Source of the DNA: Anaerolineales bacterium
GTDB taxonomy: Bacteria; Chloroflexota; Anaerolineae; Anaerolineales; Villigracilaceae
Reading direction: 5' to 3'
Length of the DNA: 64,000 nt
Assembly: GCA_015075275.1 (NCBI GenBank)
Contig: JABTUU010000001.1
Span: 372,001 to 436,000 of the forward strand
Every line of letters begins with the position of its first letter. Positions within the stretch are counted from its first letter, which is position 1. The notes under the pieces were generated by a model. The model was not told the origin of the DNA, searched no databases, and saw only the letters and a program-made list of their open reading frames with translations. Made by a program: the position numbers and the translations under genes. Of the stretch, positions 1 to 8,222 are shown in pieces.

Positions 1-1
1 T

Positions 2-556
2 GCGGCGCGCTTGGAAGCGCGCCTTGAATTTGATAAAGAACTTGCCGCAACTCTCGGCGATTTGCGCGCCGCTCGAACTGCGTTGCGCCAATTGCCTAAA
101 CGCCGAGCGCCGTGTAATTTTACGCTTACGCGGAATATGGTAGGACTCAACCCCCCGCTCCCGCGTGTTTATCCTATATTTCGGTTCGCGACGGTTGCGG
201 CGACATTATTATTCTTCTTCACGTTTGGCGTGAATATGACGACTTCACGATCAATGCAACTGTCGGCGGCCGCCGCGCCGGCGCCCTATGCCGCGCAAGA
301 AGCCGTCGTAACAGACGAGAGTATGCCCGTCTTTGCGCCCGGCTTGACGACTCCCGAATCGTTGGCATTGCCCGATGAGGAGAATCCTATGCCGACGGAA
401 GAAGTCGCCGCGGCAAAACTCAGAGAAACCGGCGATGAGCGTTCCATGACATCGCTGATTTCGTCTACATGGCAGACGGCGTTTGCTCTTGTTGCCGTGT
501 TATGCGGAGCGGTCATGGCGATATTGCGTCGCGTCGCCTCCAATCGTTGGAAATGA
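2..556 (+). CDS. Membrane protein, probable anti-sigma-factor-like, 5' end outside the window
   Basis: The reading frame is open to the left edge, so the N-terminus is missing; the first in-window start-like codon (TTG at 11) is probably internal. What remains has a charged helical stretch, a first membrane segment at about residues 56-74, an Ala/Pro/Glu-rich low-complexity linker and a second membrane segment near residues 154-171, ending in basic residues. A cytosolic N-terminus, one membrane pass and a disordered outer part resemble anti-sigma factors, but the diagnostic zinc-finger region would lie outside the window. Function is therefore not established. The NUDIX gene follows 36 bp downstream. 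Confidence 0.4.
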   Translation, partial: AARLEARLEFDKELAATLGDLRAARTALRQLPKRRAPCNFTLTRNMVGLNPPLPRVYPIFRFATVAATLLFFFTFGVNMTTSRSMQLSAAAAPAPYAAQEAVVTDESMPVFAPGLTTPESLALPDEENPMPTEEVAAAKLRETGDERSMTSLISSTWQTAFALVAVLCGAVMAILRRVASNRWK

Positions 557-592
557 TGTAAGAGGGGGCGCGTTGTCCCGTTCTTTATAGAT

Positions 593-1087
593 ATGACGGA
601 TTCTGATTTTAATTTCTGCCCCCGTTGCGGAGCATTGGTGACGCACGTCGAAAAATTTGGGCGTGTGCGTCCCGTATGCCAGCAGTGCGGATGGATTCAT
701 TTTGTAGACCCGAAGGTCGCGGCGGCGGCGTTGGTTGTTCAAGCGGGGCGCGTGCTGTTGGTGCGGCGCGTCAACGAACCGTTTCGCGGACTGTGGACTC
801 TGCCGGCGGGATTCGTGAACGGCGGCGAGGATCCCGCCGAGGCGGCGGAGCGCGAATGTTTAGAGGAGACAGGACTCACGGTGCGAGCGTTGCGCGTATT
901 TGATATAGTGCCGGGGCGCGAGCATCCGCGCGGCGCAGATTTTGTCATCATCTATCTTACTGAGTTTATCGGCGGCGATTTGCGGGCGGATGACGACGCC
1001 GACGCGGTGGAGTGGTTCGATGGGGATCATCTGCCGCCGCTTGCCTTTCGCGCTACGCGAAAGGCGTTGCAATCGTTGTATGCTTGA
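593..1087 (+). CDS. NUDIX hydrolase with N-terminal zinc ribbon
   Basis: A 164-residue protein. Residues 9-33 hold two CxxC pairs (CPRCG and CQQCG), a zinc ribbon as in NudC-like and other small NUDIX proteins. The NUDIX box follows at about residues 82-104: GGEDPAEAAERECLEETG fits the Gx5Ex7REUxEExGU pattern with the metal-binding glutamates intact. NUDIX enzymes cleave nucleoside diphosphates linked to another group; the substrate cannot be read from sequence. The protein is too short for full NudC. Its stop overlaps the start of the MEMO-family gene by 8 nt, so the two are probably co-translated. Confidence 0.88.
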   Translation: MTDSDFNFCPRCGALVTHVEKFGRVRPVCQQCGWIHFVDPKVAAAALVVQAGRVLLVRRVNEPFRGLWTLPAGFVNGGEDPAEAAERECLEETGLTVRALRVFDIVPGREHPRGADFVIIYLTEFIGGDLRADDDADAVEWFDGDHLPPLAFRATRKALQSLYA

Positions 1088-1901
1088 CGTTCGCCCGTCT
1101 CCGATCGCTGGGACTTGGTATGAGGGGAATGCAAAAATGCTGGTTCGAGTTGTTGACGATTATTTGAATAATGCGCAGTTGCCTGAATTGAATGGAGAGG
1201 TGATTGCTGTCATCGCGCCGCACGCGGGTCATCGCTATTCGGGTGCGGTGGCGGGCTATGCGTTTGCTGCCGTTAAAAAATTACAGCCTGATTTGGTCGC
1301 GGTGATTGCCCCGTTCCATAATTTATCGAATCATCCATTGCTCACAACTGCGCACGACGCGTATGGCACTCCGCTCGGGGACATCGAAGTGGACAAGTCT
1401 GCGCTGGCTGAGTTATCTTCGCATCTCGATATTCCCATTACGCTAATTTTTGCGGACAAAGAACATTCGCTTGAAATTGAACTCCCGTTTCTGCAACGCG
1501 CATTGACAGGTGAATTCAAACTATTGCCCATCATGATCCGCGCGCAGGAAGTGAACGTGGCAAAGAAACTCGGTCTCGCGCTGGCTCAGGTTCTAAGAGA
1601 TAAAAACGCTTTACTGGTCGCCTCCACCGACCTTTCCCACTTTTACGATCAAACTACTGCCAAGCTACTCGATGCGGAAATGCTAAAACGCTTCGAGTCG
1701 TTCGACCCCGAATCCATTTTTGAAGCGGAGCACACTGGTAAAGCCTTCGCCTGCGGACATGCCGCCGTCGCCGCTGTGTTGTGGGCGTCGCGCGAACTCG
1801 GCGCGAACAAGGTGCAAATTTTACGTCGCGCCACCTCAGGCGATGTGACGGGAGATTTTAAGTCTGTTGTGGGGTATGGGGCGGGGGTGGTGTTGAGGTA
1901 A
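1080..1901 (+). CDS. amrB: MEMO1-family protein (AmmeMemoRadiSam system protein B)
   Basis: The start is ATG 1080, inside the end of the NUDIX gene, because the family N-terminus (xxRPSPIAGTWYEG) begins there; a longer frame from 942 only adds out-of-family residues. The 273-residue product matches the usual MEMO length. Family hallmarks include PHAGHRYSGAVAGYAF near residue 46 and STDLSHF near residue 182, which contribute to the extradiol-dioxygenase-like fold. In many prokaryotes this protein works with an AMMECR1 protein and a radical SAM enzyme in a modification system. Neither partner is beside it here. Confidence 0.85.
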   Translation: MLDVRPSPIAGTWYEGNAKMLVRVVDDYLNNAQLPELNGEVIAVIAPHAGHRYSGAVAGYAFAAVKKLQPDLVAVIAPFHNLSNHPLLTTAHDAYGTPLGDIEVDKSALAELSSHLDIPITLIFADKEHSLEIELPFLQRALTGEFKLLPIMIRAQEVNVAKKLGLALAQVLRDKNALLVASTDLSHFYDQTTAKLLDAEMLKRFESFDPESIFEAEHTGKAFACGHAAVAAVLWASRELGANKVQILRRATSGDVTGDFKSVVGYGAGVVLR

Positions 1902-1942
1902 GATATATGGAATAAATTAGGCGGGATAAATAAATTTCAAGT

Positions 1943-1957
1943 TACAATTCTACGCAA
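1943..1957 (+). promoter_or_regulatory. -10 box TACAAT placed for a leaderless priA mRNA
   Basis: TACAAT at 1943-1948 ends 8 nt before the priA ATG at 1957. A transcript starting about 7 nt after the -10 box would begin at or next to the start codon. No Shine-Dalgarno sequence is seen. The same arrangement recurs at many genes in this window. Confidence 0.5.
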
Positions 1958-4443
1958 TGTCTTCCTTCGTTCAAATCGTTGTCAACGTGCCAGCCATTGC
2001 AGGGATATTCGATTATGCCGTGCCAGAATCCCTCGCAGGGACGGTTGGTATTGGTCACCTCGTCATCGTCCCGTTTGGGAAGCAGACGGTTCAAGGGGTG
2101 GTCTTCCGCTTCGTTGACCAGCCCTCCGTGCGCGATGTGAAAGAGATCATCGAACTCGTTGACCCTGAGCCTGTGCTGACTCAGGCGCAGATCTCGTTGG
2201 CGGAGGCGATGGCGGAGTCCACGCTTGCGCCGTTGGCGGCGGTGGTGGGATTGTTTTTGCCAGTGGGGTTAAGTCAGCAGGTGGATACGCTTTACGATTT
2301 ACGATTGCCGATTAACGATTTACGATTATCCGAGGGGAGTGGGATCAGTCCAAAGACTCAACGGTTGACAATCGAAGACCGTTTGCTAAATTTACTTCGC
2401 ACACGCGGCTCATTGCGCGGACGACAAATTGACACGCACTTCGCCAAAGTGAGTTGGCGCAAGACGGCGGGATTCCTCGTGAGGAAAGGCGTGTTGTCGG
2501 CGCGGTCTGTGTTGCCGCCGTCGAGGGTGCGATCAAAATTCATTCGCGTTGCCCAGCTTGCCGTCGCGCCAGCAGAGGCGGAAGTTGAGATGCCGAATCT
2601 GGGGACGAAGCAAACGTTGTCGCGCAGGCAATCCGCGTTGCGATTCTTGATCCAACAGCCCGAGGCGATCAACGTCTCGTGGGTGTATGCCGAAAGCGGA
2701 TGCAACCTCGCCGACTTGCAAGAACTCGAAGAGCGTGGATTGATTCGACTGTTCGAGAGCGAAGTATTTCGGGATCCATTACAGAAAGCAGAGAGTAGAA
2801 GAATAGGGAATGGAGAAATAGAGAATGGTAAGAAGATTGAACTTACTTCTGAACAAGACGCTTCGCTGAATGAAATCACTTATGCAATACGCAATACGCA
2901 GTACACAGCATTCCTCTTATACGGCGTGACAGGCTCGGGCAAAACGGAAGTTTATCTTCGCGCCGCAGAAGAAGCGGTGAAACGCGGCAAACAGGCGATC
3001 GTGCTTGTGCCTGAGATCGCGCTCACGCCGCAGACCGTTCGACGATTTTTGAATCGATTCCCTGGGCAAGTGGGGCTTGTCCATTCGAAACTTTCGGAGG
3101 GCGAGCGATACGACACATGGCGTCGCGCGCGCGCGGGCAAACTCAAAGTGATCATCGGTGCGAGAAGCGCTCTCTTCGCGCCTCTGCCGAACATCGGTCT
3201 CATCGTTGCGGATGAATGTCACGACTCGTCGTTCCATCAAGCCGAGCCGCCGTTCTATCACGCAGTGGACGCGGCGCAAACTTACGCGCGTCTCTGCGGC
3301 GCGGTGTGCGTGCTCGGCTCCGCCACGCCGACGATTGAACAACGATTCAAATCCGAAATGAATCAACTTCATAAATTGGATTTACCGCGCCGCATACAGA
3401 CCTCCGAGGTCTCCAAAGACCTCGGAGGTCTACCGCCTGTTTCAATCGTGGATATGCGCGACGAATTGAAAGCGGGTCAACGCGGGATCTTCAGTCGGCT
3501 TCTGCTTCGTGAACTTGAGTCCACGCTTCAGCGCGGCGAGCAGGCGATCCTCTTCCTCAACCGACGCGGGACATCCACGTATGTGTTCTGCCGCGATTGC
3601 GGACACGTGATGAAATGTCCCAACTGCGACACGCCGCTCACTTTTCACACCGAAGATAAAGAACGATTGCTCTGTCACCAATGCGGATACGAACGCGGCA
3701 AGCCGAAGACTTGTCCGCAGTGCGGAGGGAAACAGATCCGCGAGTATGGACTCGGCAGCGAAAAAGTCGAAGCGGAAGTCAACGCGTTGTTCCCCAAAAT
3801 GCGGACGCTTCGCTGGGATTGGGATACTACGCGTCAAAAAGATGCGCATGAAATCATACTTACGCATTTTGCGAATCATAAAGCGGATGTGTTAGTCGGC
3901 ACGCAAATGCTCGCCAAGGGACTTGACCTTCCGATGGTCACCCTCGTTGGTATTGTGCTGGCGGACGTAGGATTACAGCTGCCCGATCCGTTCGCGGGCG
4001 AGCGCGTCTTTCAAGTGTTGACTCAAGTAGCGGGGCGGGCGGGTCGCAGCGAACGCGGCGGAAGGGTTGTCTTGCAGACATTTGACCCGACGAATCCGGT
4101 TATTCAATTTGCAGCGAAGCATGATGTAGGTGGCTTTTACCGCTACGAATTGGAGAATCGCGGGCGACTAGGTTATCCGCCGTTCGCGCGGTTGGTGCGA
4201 CTCGAATATCGAAATGCTGATCCGCTTGCGGCTGAGAAAGAAGCGAAGCGCGTGGGGGAGAAGTTGTCAACAATCGGCGGTGAATCGTTTTCGGCGATCG
4301 GTCCCGTTCCGTGTTTCTTTGCAAAGGTCGGCGGCGCCTATCGCTGGCAGATTATCCTGCGCGGATCAAACCCGAGCGCGGCTCTGAGTGGAGTAAAATT
4401 GAACGGCTGGCGCGTGGAAACAGACCCGGTCAACCTGTTGTAA
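1957..4443 (+). CDS. priA: Primosomal replication protein N' (PriA helicase)
   Basis: An 828-residue replication-restart helicase. The N-terminal DNA-binding part covers residues 1-110. The helicase core starts near residue 320 with Walker A GVTGSGKTEVY; the Walker B motif reads DECH. The zinc-binding insert has CRDCG, CPNC, CHQCG and CPQCGG at about residues 545-590, followed by helicase motifs IV-VI (VGTQMLAKGLD and QVAGRAGR) and the C-terminal domain. Low-complexity segments made of genomic repeat sequence lie in the linkers at 2291-2330, about 2784-2840, 2881-2909 and 3398-3431; all keep the frame. The length is slightly above the usual range, consistent with those insertions. Confidence 0.96.
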   Translation: MSSFVQIVVNVPAIAGIFDYAVPESLAGTVGIGHLVIVPFGKQTVQGVVFRFVDQPSVRDVKEIIELVDPEPVLTQAQISLAEAMAESTLAPLAAVVGLFLPVGLSQQVDTLYDLRLPINDLRLSEGSGISPKTQRLTIEDRLLNLLRTRGSLRGRQIDTHFAKVSWRKTAGFLVRKGVLSARSVLPPSRVRSKFIRVAQLAVAPAEAEVEMPNLGTKQTLSRRQSALRFLIQQPEAINVSWVYAESGCNLADLQELEERGLIRLFESEVFRDPLQKAESRRIGNGEIENGKKIELTSEQDASLNEITYAIRNTQYTAFLLYGVTGSGKTEVYLRAAEEAVKRGKQAIVLVPEIALTPQTVRRFLNRFPGQVGLVHSKLSEGERYDTWRRARAGKLKVIIGARSALFAPLPNIGLIVADECHDSSFHQAEPPFYHAVDAAQTYARLCGAVCVLGSATPTIEQRFKSEMNQLHKLDLPRRIQTSEVSKDLGGLPPVSIVDMRDELKAGQRGIFSRLLLRELESTLQRGEQAILFLNRRGTSTYVFCRDCGHVMKCPNCDTPLTFHTEDKERLLCHQCGYERGKPKTCPQCGGKQIREYGLGSEKVEAEVNALFPKMRTLRWDWDTTRQKDAHEIILTHFANHKADVLVGTQMLAKGLDLPMVTLVGIVLADVGLQLPDPFAGERVFQVLTQVAGRAGRSERGGRVVLQTFDPTNPVIQFAAKHDVGGFYRYELENRGRLGYPPFARLVRLEYRNADPLAAEKEAKRVGEKLSTIGGESFSAIGPVPCFFAKVGGAYRWQIILRGSNPSAALSGVKLNGWRVETDPVNLL
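3398..3431. repeat. Palindromic repeat inside priA
   Basis: AGACCTCCGAGGTCT and AGACCTCGGAGGTCT stand 4 nt apart. Each is nearly self-complementary and the two are inverted copies. In the priA frame the element encodes QTSEVSKDLGGL in a surface-loop position between helicase motifs. It looks like a mobile intergenic palindrome tolerated in coding sequence. Confidence 0.6.
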
Positions 4444-4511
4444 TTGCAACGAATATTATTGCAACGCGTATTCAACGTGAAGATTTATTTTATAATAGAC
4501 AATGGAGGCGC

Positions 4512-5426
4512 ATGATGCAAGCATTTTCGCGCGGTTGGTCGTTTCTAAAACAAGCCTGGAGCATGGCGTTCAAAGATAAGGATTTGTTGAAGCCGTCTAT
4601 CTATGCGTTGATCGTTGGGATGATCGTTTCGGTTATCGGCATCATCCCGATCATCGGCGTGGCGTTCCTGCTCGGCGATTCTCAATTCGGACAGATCATC
4701 ATGGGGATTCTCGGTTTGTTGATGATCTTCGTGCAATATATGATCACCTACATTTTCTCGGCGATGACCGTGTACCTGATCTACGGCTATCTCGCGGAAG
4801 GCGACGGACGTATGGATCGCGCATGGACGATTGTGCGCCGCGACTTCTTCGATATTCTTTCGCTGGCGCTCGTGTCTACGTTCGTTACCTGGCTGCGGAA
4901 TGCGGCGCGCAATAATCGCAGGGGCAGGAATCTGTTCGGAAATGTCGTAATGGGAATTTTGCGTGTATCCAGCGGAGCCTTGGAAGCGTTATGGTTGGAA
5001 ACCTCATATCTGGTTTTGCCCGCGATGGTGATAGATAACTTGAATTTAAAGGACGGCTTACAGCGCATCTGGAATATTACCAAGCAGAATCTGTTGTTAA
5101 TCGGCGTCGGCTTCGTCGGCATCCGCTGGGTGACGGGGTTGATCGGCTTCGTCCTCGGCTTCGGCGGATTCGTCATCGCGCTTGCCATTGCAGGAGGTGC
5201 GATATATGCTACGAATGGCTTCGGCGCAATTTCGATCGCGGCGATCGCCTTTGGCGCGTTTCTCTTCTTTGTCTTCGTCATGATAGCAAGCGTGATCTCA
5301 TCGTATACGAACGCCGCGTATCACACCTGCTTATATCTTTGGGCGCGTGAAGCCGAGAAAGCCCAGACCGCTGGGCAAGACATCCACGTCGCTGCCCCTG
5401 CGCCCTTGGCGGCCGTGTTAGAATAA
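4512..5426 (+). CDS. Multi-pass membrane protein of unknown function
   Basis: The start is ATG 4512 or the adjacent ATG 4515; GGAGG at 4505-4509 favours 4515, and a -10-like TATAAT lies just upstream. The longer frame from 4311 overlaps priA and is rejected. The roughly 304-residue protein begins with an amphipathic segment containing AFKDKDLLKPSIYA. It has membrane spans at about 34-60, 70-100, 180-200, 215-245 and 260-290, with a basic cytoplasmic loop (RNAARNNRRGRN) in the middle. The Gly/Ile-rich helices suggest an integral envelope protein. It resembles uncharacterised DUF6159-type proteins; that family name is tentative. Confidence 0.7.
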   Translation: MMQAFSRGWSFLKQAWSMAFKDKDLLKPSIYALIVGMIVSVIGIIPIIGVAFLLGDSQFGQIIMGILGLLMIFVQYMITYIFSAMTVYLIYGYLAEGDGRMDRAWTIVRRDFFDILSLALVSTFVTWLRNAARNNRRGRNLFGNVVMGILRVSSGALEALWLETSYLVLPAMVIDNLNLKDGLQRIWNITKQNLLLIGVGFVGIRWVTGLIGFVLGFGGFVIALAIAGGAIYATNGFGAISIAAIAFGAFLFFVFVMIASVISSYTNAAYHTCLYLWAREAEKAQTAGQDIHVAAPAPLAAVLE

Positions 5427-5444
5427 ATCAATCGAACCTCTAAG

Positions 5445-5504
5445 ACCGCGAAGAACGCAAAGGGTTTTTAAAAATTCCTTAGCGCCCTTAGCGTGCTTCG
5501 CGGT
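5445..5504. repeat. Palindromic intergenic repeat, CCGCGAAG family, copy 1
   Basis: ACCGCGAAG at 5445-5453 is the inverse of CTTCGCGGT at 5496-5504. The middle contains further imperfect complementarity (AACGCAAAGG against CCCTTAGCGT). A second member with the same ends lies at 61339-61405. This copy fills almost all of the gap between the membrane-protein gene and the phosphoribosyltransferase gene. Confidence 0.7.
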
Positions 5505-5512
5505 GAATCATT

Positions 5513-6019
5513 ATGCAACCCGAACCTCGACGCGAATTAATTTCATGGGATGAAGTAGATCGTCTCATTGATCATCTTATTCCACAGTTCCGTCGCGAAT
5601 TTACCGCGATGGTCATTGTTACGCGCGGCGGCATCGTCCCTGGCGGCATGCTCGCCGAAGCGATGGACATCACGCACATCCTCACTGCAGCAGTGGACTT
5701 CCCCGCGCAGCTGGCGCAGGAGAAATCCATTATGGCGTGGCCCGAGTTCATCCAATTCCCTGCCGACGAGAAAATGCGCGGTCGCCCCACTCTCATCGTA
5801 GACGACATCTGGGGATCGGGTCGCACCATCACAGCGGTTAAGAACCGCGTCTCTGCTGCGGGCGGCTTCCCTGAAACGTGCGTGTTGCATTTCAATCCAT
5901 ACCGTAGTTTGTTTGGCAGTCATCGTCCTGATTATTACGCCGCCGTGACCAATGCCTATATCGTCTATCCATGGGAAGTGGATAGGGGAGCGGATCGAGT
6001 TCTGCTCGGGGGGATTTAG
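5513..6019 (+). CDS. Phosphoribosyltransferase family protein
   Basis: A 168-residue type I phosphoribosyltransferase fold. The PRPP-binding loop reads TLIVDDIWGSGRT at about residues 95-107, with the two acidic residues and the Gly-Ser-Gly loop intact. An early VTRGGIVPGGMLAEAM segment matches the pyrophosphate loop seen in xanthine/guanine-type enzymes. The base specificity cannot be told. No classical ribosome site is seen, because the start directly follows the palindromic repeat. Distant gpt-like phosphoribosyltransferases and ComF-like proteins are alternatives; the short length and missing zinc ribbon speak against ComF. Confidence 0.8.
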   Translation: MQPEPRRELISWDEVDRLIDHLIPQFRREFTAMVIVTRGGIVPGGMLAEAMDITHILTAAVDFPAQLAQEKSIMAWPEFIQFPADEKMRGRPTLIVDDIWGSGRTITAVKNRVSAAGGFPETCVLHFNPYRSLFGSHRPDYYAAVTNAYIVYPWEVDRGADRVLLGGI

Positions 6020-6051
6020 TCTCGTTCTCTCGATGAAACGACGGTTTCGAT

Positions 6052-6495
6052 TTAGGGAAGCGCCTCAAATCCTGAAATTTCGATATATAACTCATCGTCA
6101 ACTGCTTGTTTGATGTAATCAATGCTAGCTTTGACGGGGTAGCCGAGCGATGCGTCATACGTTATATTGATGTCGCCGCGTCCCCTCTCTTTCAACGCCC
6201 TTTCGAGTTCGGCAAAGAGCCGATCTATCGTCCCCAATCTGTCGAAGAATTTGTAGGATAGATCGTCTGCCGCGACGAGGGTCCCATCGTTGGCGGTCAT
6301 TGCGACGACTTCGCCATCTCTCACTTCGACGGTTAACGGCATTTGTTCCATAAAAGAACAAAAGCAACTTATGCGCAATTGGAAACGATAATGCGATATG
6401 TCTGCGTCTTCCCAAATCTGTCGGTTGCGCGAAAGTTCGTCCGCCGAACACGCGGTTAGGATGAGAGTCAGTAGAACGATCAGCGTTTTTTTCAT
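6052..6495 (-). CDS. DUF6174-like lipoprotein
   Basis: A 147-residue precursor with a lipoprotein signal peptide ending in the lipobox LTAC at residues 13-16. AAGGAG lies 8 nt before the ATG. The mature part contains WEDADISHYRFQLRISCFC and later DINITYDASLGYPVKASID, the pattern of small DUF6174 secreted proteins (Y-x-F/Y-x-L... and YDxxxGYP). Function is unknown. It follows the PCu(A)C gene on the same strand with an 86-bp gap. Confidence 0.7.
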   Translation of the reverse strand: MKKTLIVLLTLILTACSADELSRNRQIWEDADISHYRFQLRISCFCSFMEQMPLTVEVRDGEVVAMTANDGTLVAADDLSYKFFDRLGTIDRLFAELERALKERGRGDINITYDASLGYPVKASIDYIKQAVDDELYIEISGFEALP

Positions 6496-6581
6496 CGTAT
6501 ATCTCCTTACGAACTAGACGAAAAGCGAACGTGATTGTTCCCGCGCAGTCTCGAACGGCTTATCAGTTTGAGACGGTGAAC

Positions 6582-7025
6582 TTAATGACCTTCATGCTCA
6601 GAAGCGTTGGTATGCACCATTACGCTTACGAGAATATCCGCATGTTGTTGGAAGTGCAAAGCGATCTCGATCGTGTCTCCATCTGCCAGCGGACGCGCCA
6701 GATTGACCAACATGATGTGCCAGCCGCCCGGTGCGAACTCCACGCTTTTGCCGGCTGGCAGCGCCGCCGATTCGACCATACGCATCCGCATCACGTCGTT
6801 TTCCAGCTTGCTTTCGTGGATTTCCGCCGCTTGCGAAACTTCGGCAGATACGCCGACGAGGACGTCGTCAGTTTTATCGTAGTTGTGAATAGTGAGATAC
6901 ACTCCACCAGTGGCGCCTTGTGAAGCGGGATTCATCCACGCGTCGCGAACCTCGATCCCTGTTTTTGGCGTGCAGGCGGCGCTGAACAGAAGAACGGCGA
7001 GCAATACAAAGATTCTTTTTTTCAT
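6582..7025 (-). CDS. PCu(A)C-family periplasmic/extracellular copper chaperone
   Basis: A 147-residue lipoprotein precursor (lipobox SAAC near residue 18). The mature domain has the copper-site pattern of the family: H in EIHES, a run of Met residues (MRMRM) about 10 residues on, then a later H-x-M in GGWHIML. PCu(A)C proteins deliver Cu(I) to the CuA site of haem-copper oxidases. This fits an aerobic respiratory chain with the complex III encoded at 42.8-49.5 kb, although no oxidase gene is in the window. The C-terminal His-rich tail (HTNASEHEGH) could add metal binding. AGAAGGG is the ribosome site. Confidence 0.87.
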   Translation of the reverse strand: MKKRIFVLLAVLLFSAACTPKTGIEVRDAWMNPASQGATGGVYLTIHNYDKTDDVLVGVSAEVSQAAEIHESKLENDVMRMRMVESAALPAGKSVEFAPGGWHIMLVNLARPLADGDTIEIALHFQQHADILVSVMVHTNASEHEGH

Positions 7026-7046
7026 TTTTAAACCCTTCTCATTAAA

Positions 7047-8213
7047 TTATTTTGGTCGAACGTATCGTCTTCCACGCCACTGGACTCCTTGGCTTGAAAG
7101 CGACAGCCACGCGGAAGCGATCATCATGGCGGCGAAAACGCCCGCGCCGAGCGGCGTGGAAAGCGAATAAAGCGGAGAGATGCCCATGCGTCGCGCCGTT
7201 CGTCCGCGTGCGGTTAACACAACGCACCAGATAGTCAACGCTTCGGCAAGGATGATCAGCGCGACAATGCCTCCGCCGTTGAGCGCCCACCATAACCCTA
7301 AGCCCAGCCATATTGGCAAAAATAACGCCGCCATCAACGCCAGCGATGCTCCGGCGACTCCCAGCCATAGCAAATTGGGTCGATTGCGAAGCCCGAGATA
7401 CATGTTCTTGGTCCAACCTTCCCACATGGAACTTAAGGACGTATACATCCGCGTACTGATGAGCGCCGATCCATCGGCGACCACGAGTCGGTATCCGCTC
7501 CATTTAACGCGTTCTGCGATAGCTTGGTCTTCGACGATCTGATCCCATACGCTGGCATGCCCGCCGATTTTGTCGTAAATCTCGCGGCGGATGAGGATGA
7601 ATTGTCCGCTGGCGACGGCGTCTTTGTGCGCTGGATCGTTCACTTTACGCGGGCTGAATCCGACCGACAGCGCCGTAACAACGATGGGCAGGACAGTTTT
7701 CTCCCAGAACGACGCCATGATCTGACGGTGGAGCGTAGTGAGCAGATCGGCTTGAACTTCTAACGCTTTAACGTAACAGGAAGAGAGCGCCTGCGGGGCG
7801 AGGAAGGTGTCCGCATCTATGAAGCATAACCATGCGCCTCGCGCGGCGGCGGCGGCTTGGTGTAAAGCGTGGGGTTTACCGATCCAGCCGGGCGGAAGTT
7901 CTGAGCCGCTGATCAGACGGAGACGAGAGTCGCGGGCGGAAAGGTCTGTTAGAATGCGCGGCGTGGCGTCAGTGGAACGATCATCCAAAACAATGACTTC
8001 AAAATTTGGATAATCTTGCGTAAGCGCCGCTTCGACGCATGCGCGGATATTCTGTTCTTCATTTCGTGCAGGGATGCAGATTGAGACGAGCGGCGTGAGC
8101 GTTGGCGGCTGCGCGGGCGCAACAACGATGTCCATTTGAGACTGGCTGTGCAGCCAATAAACGACGATCGCTCCCCCCGCACAAAAGATTGACGAAATGA
8201 CGAGATAGGTCAT
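7047..8213 (-). CDS. Family 2 glycosyltransferase, membrane-bound
   Basis: A 388-residue protein with an N-terminal membrane segment (residues 3-22), a GT-A catalytic domain and two or three C-terminal membrane spans. The GT2 signature includes SICIPARNEEQNI near residue 47, VLDDRSTD and the DxD motif FIDADTF near residue 133; the acceptor-side motif is EDQAIAERV. The topology resembles CrtQ-like carotenoid or lipid glycosyltransferases, but no carotenoid genes are nearby, so the acceptor is unknown. It starts 9 bp after the sbcC-like gene ends and is followed 21 bp later by the copper chaperone gene, so a shared transcript is likely. Confidence 0.85.
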   Translation of the reverse strand: MTYLVISSIFCAGGAIVVYWLHSQSQMDIVVAPAQPPTLTPLVSICIPARNEEQNIRACVEAALTQDYPNFEVIVLDDRSTDATPRILTDLSARDSRLRLISGSELPPGWIGKPHALHQAAAAARGAWLCFIDADTFLAPQALSSCYVKALEVQADLLTTLHRQIMASFWEKTVLPIVVTALSVGFSPRKVNDPAHKDAVASGQFILIRREIYDKIGGHASVWDQIVEDQAIAERVKWSGYRLVVADGSALISTRMYTSLSSMWEGWTKNMYLGLRNRPNLLWLGVAGASLALMAALFLPIWLGLGLWWALNGGGIVALIILAEALTIWCVVLTARGRTARRMGISPLYSLSTPLGAGVFAAMMIASAWLSLSSQGVQWRGRRYVRPK

Positions 8214-8222
8214 GGCGTATGT

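Noticed and set aside
286..543. Minus-strand frame opposite the truncated anti-sigma-like gene, and many similar frames opposite priA, sbcC, mfd and rny
   Set aside because: Shadow frames in GC-rich codons; no signal, family motif or ribosome site.
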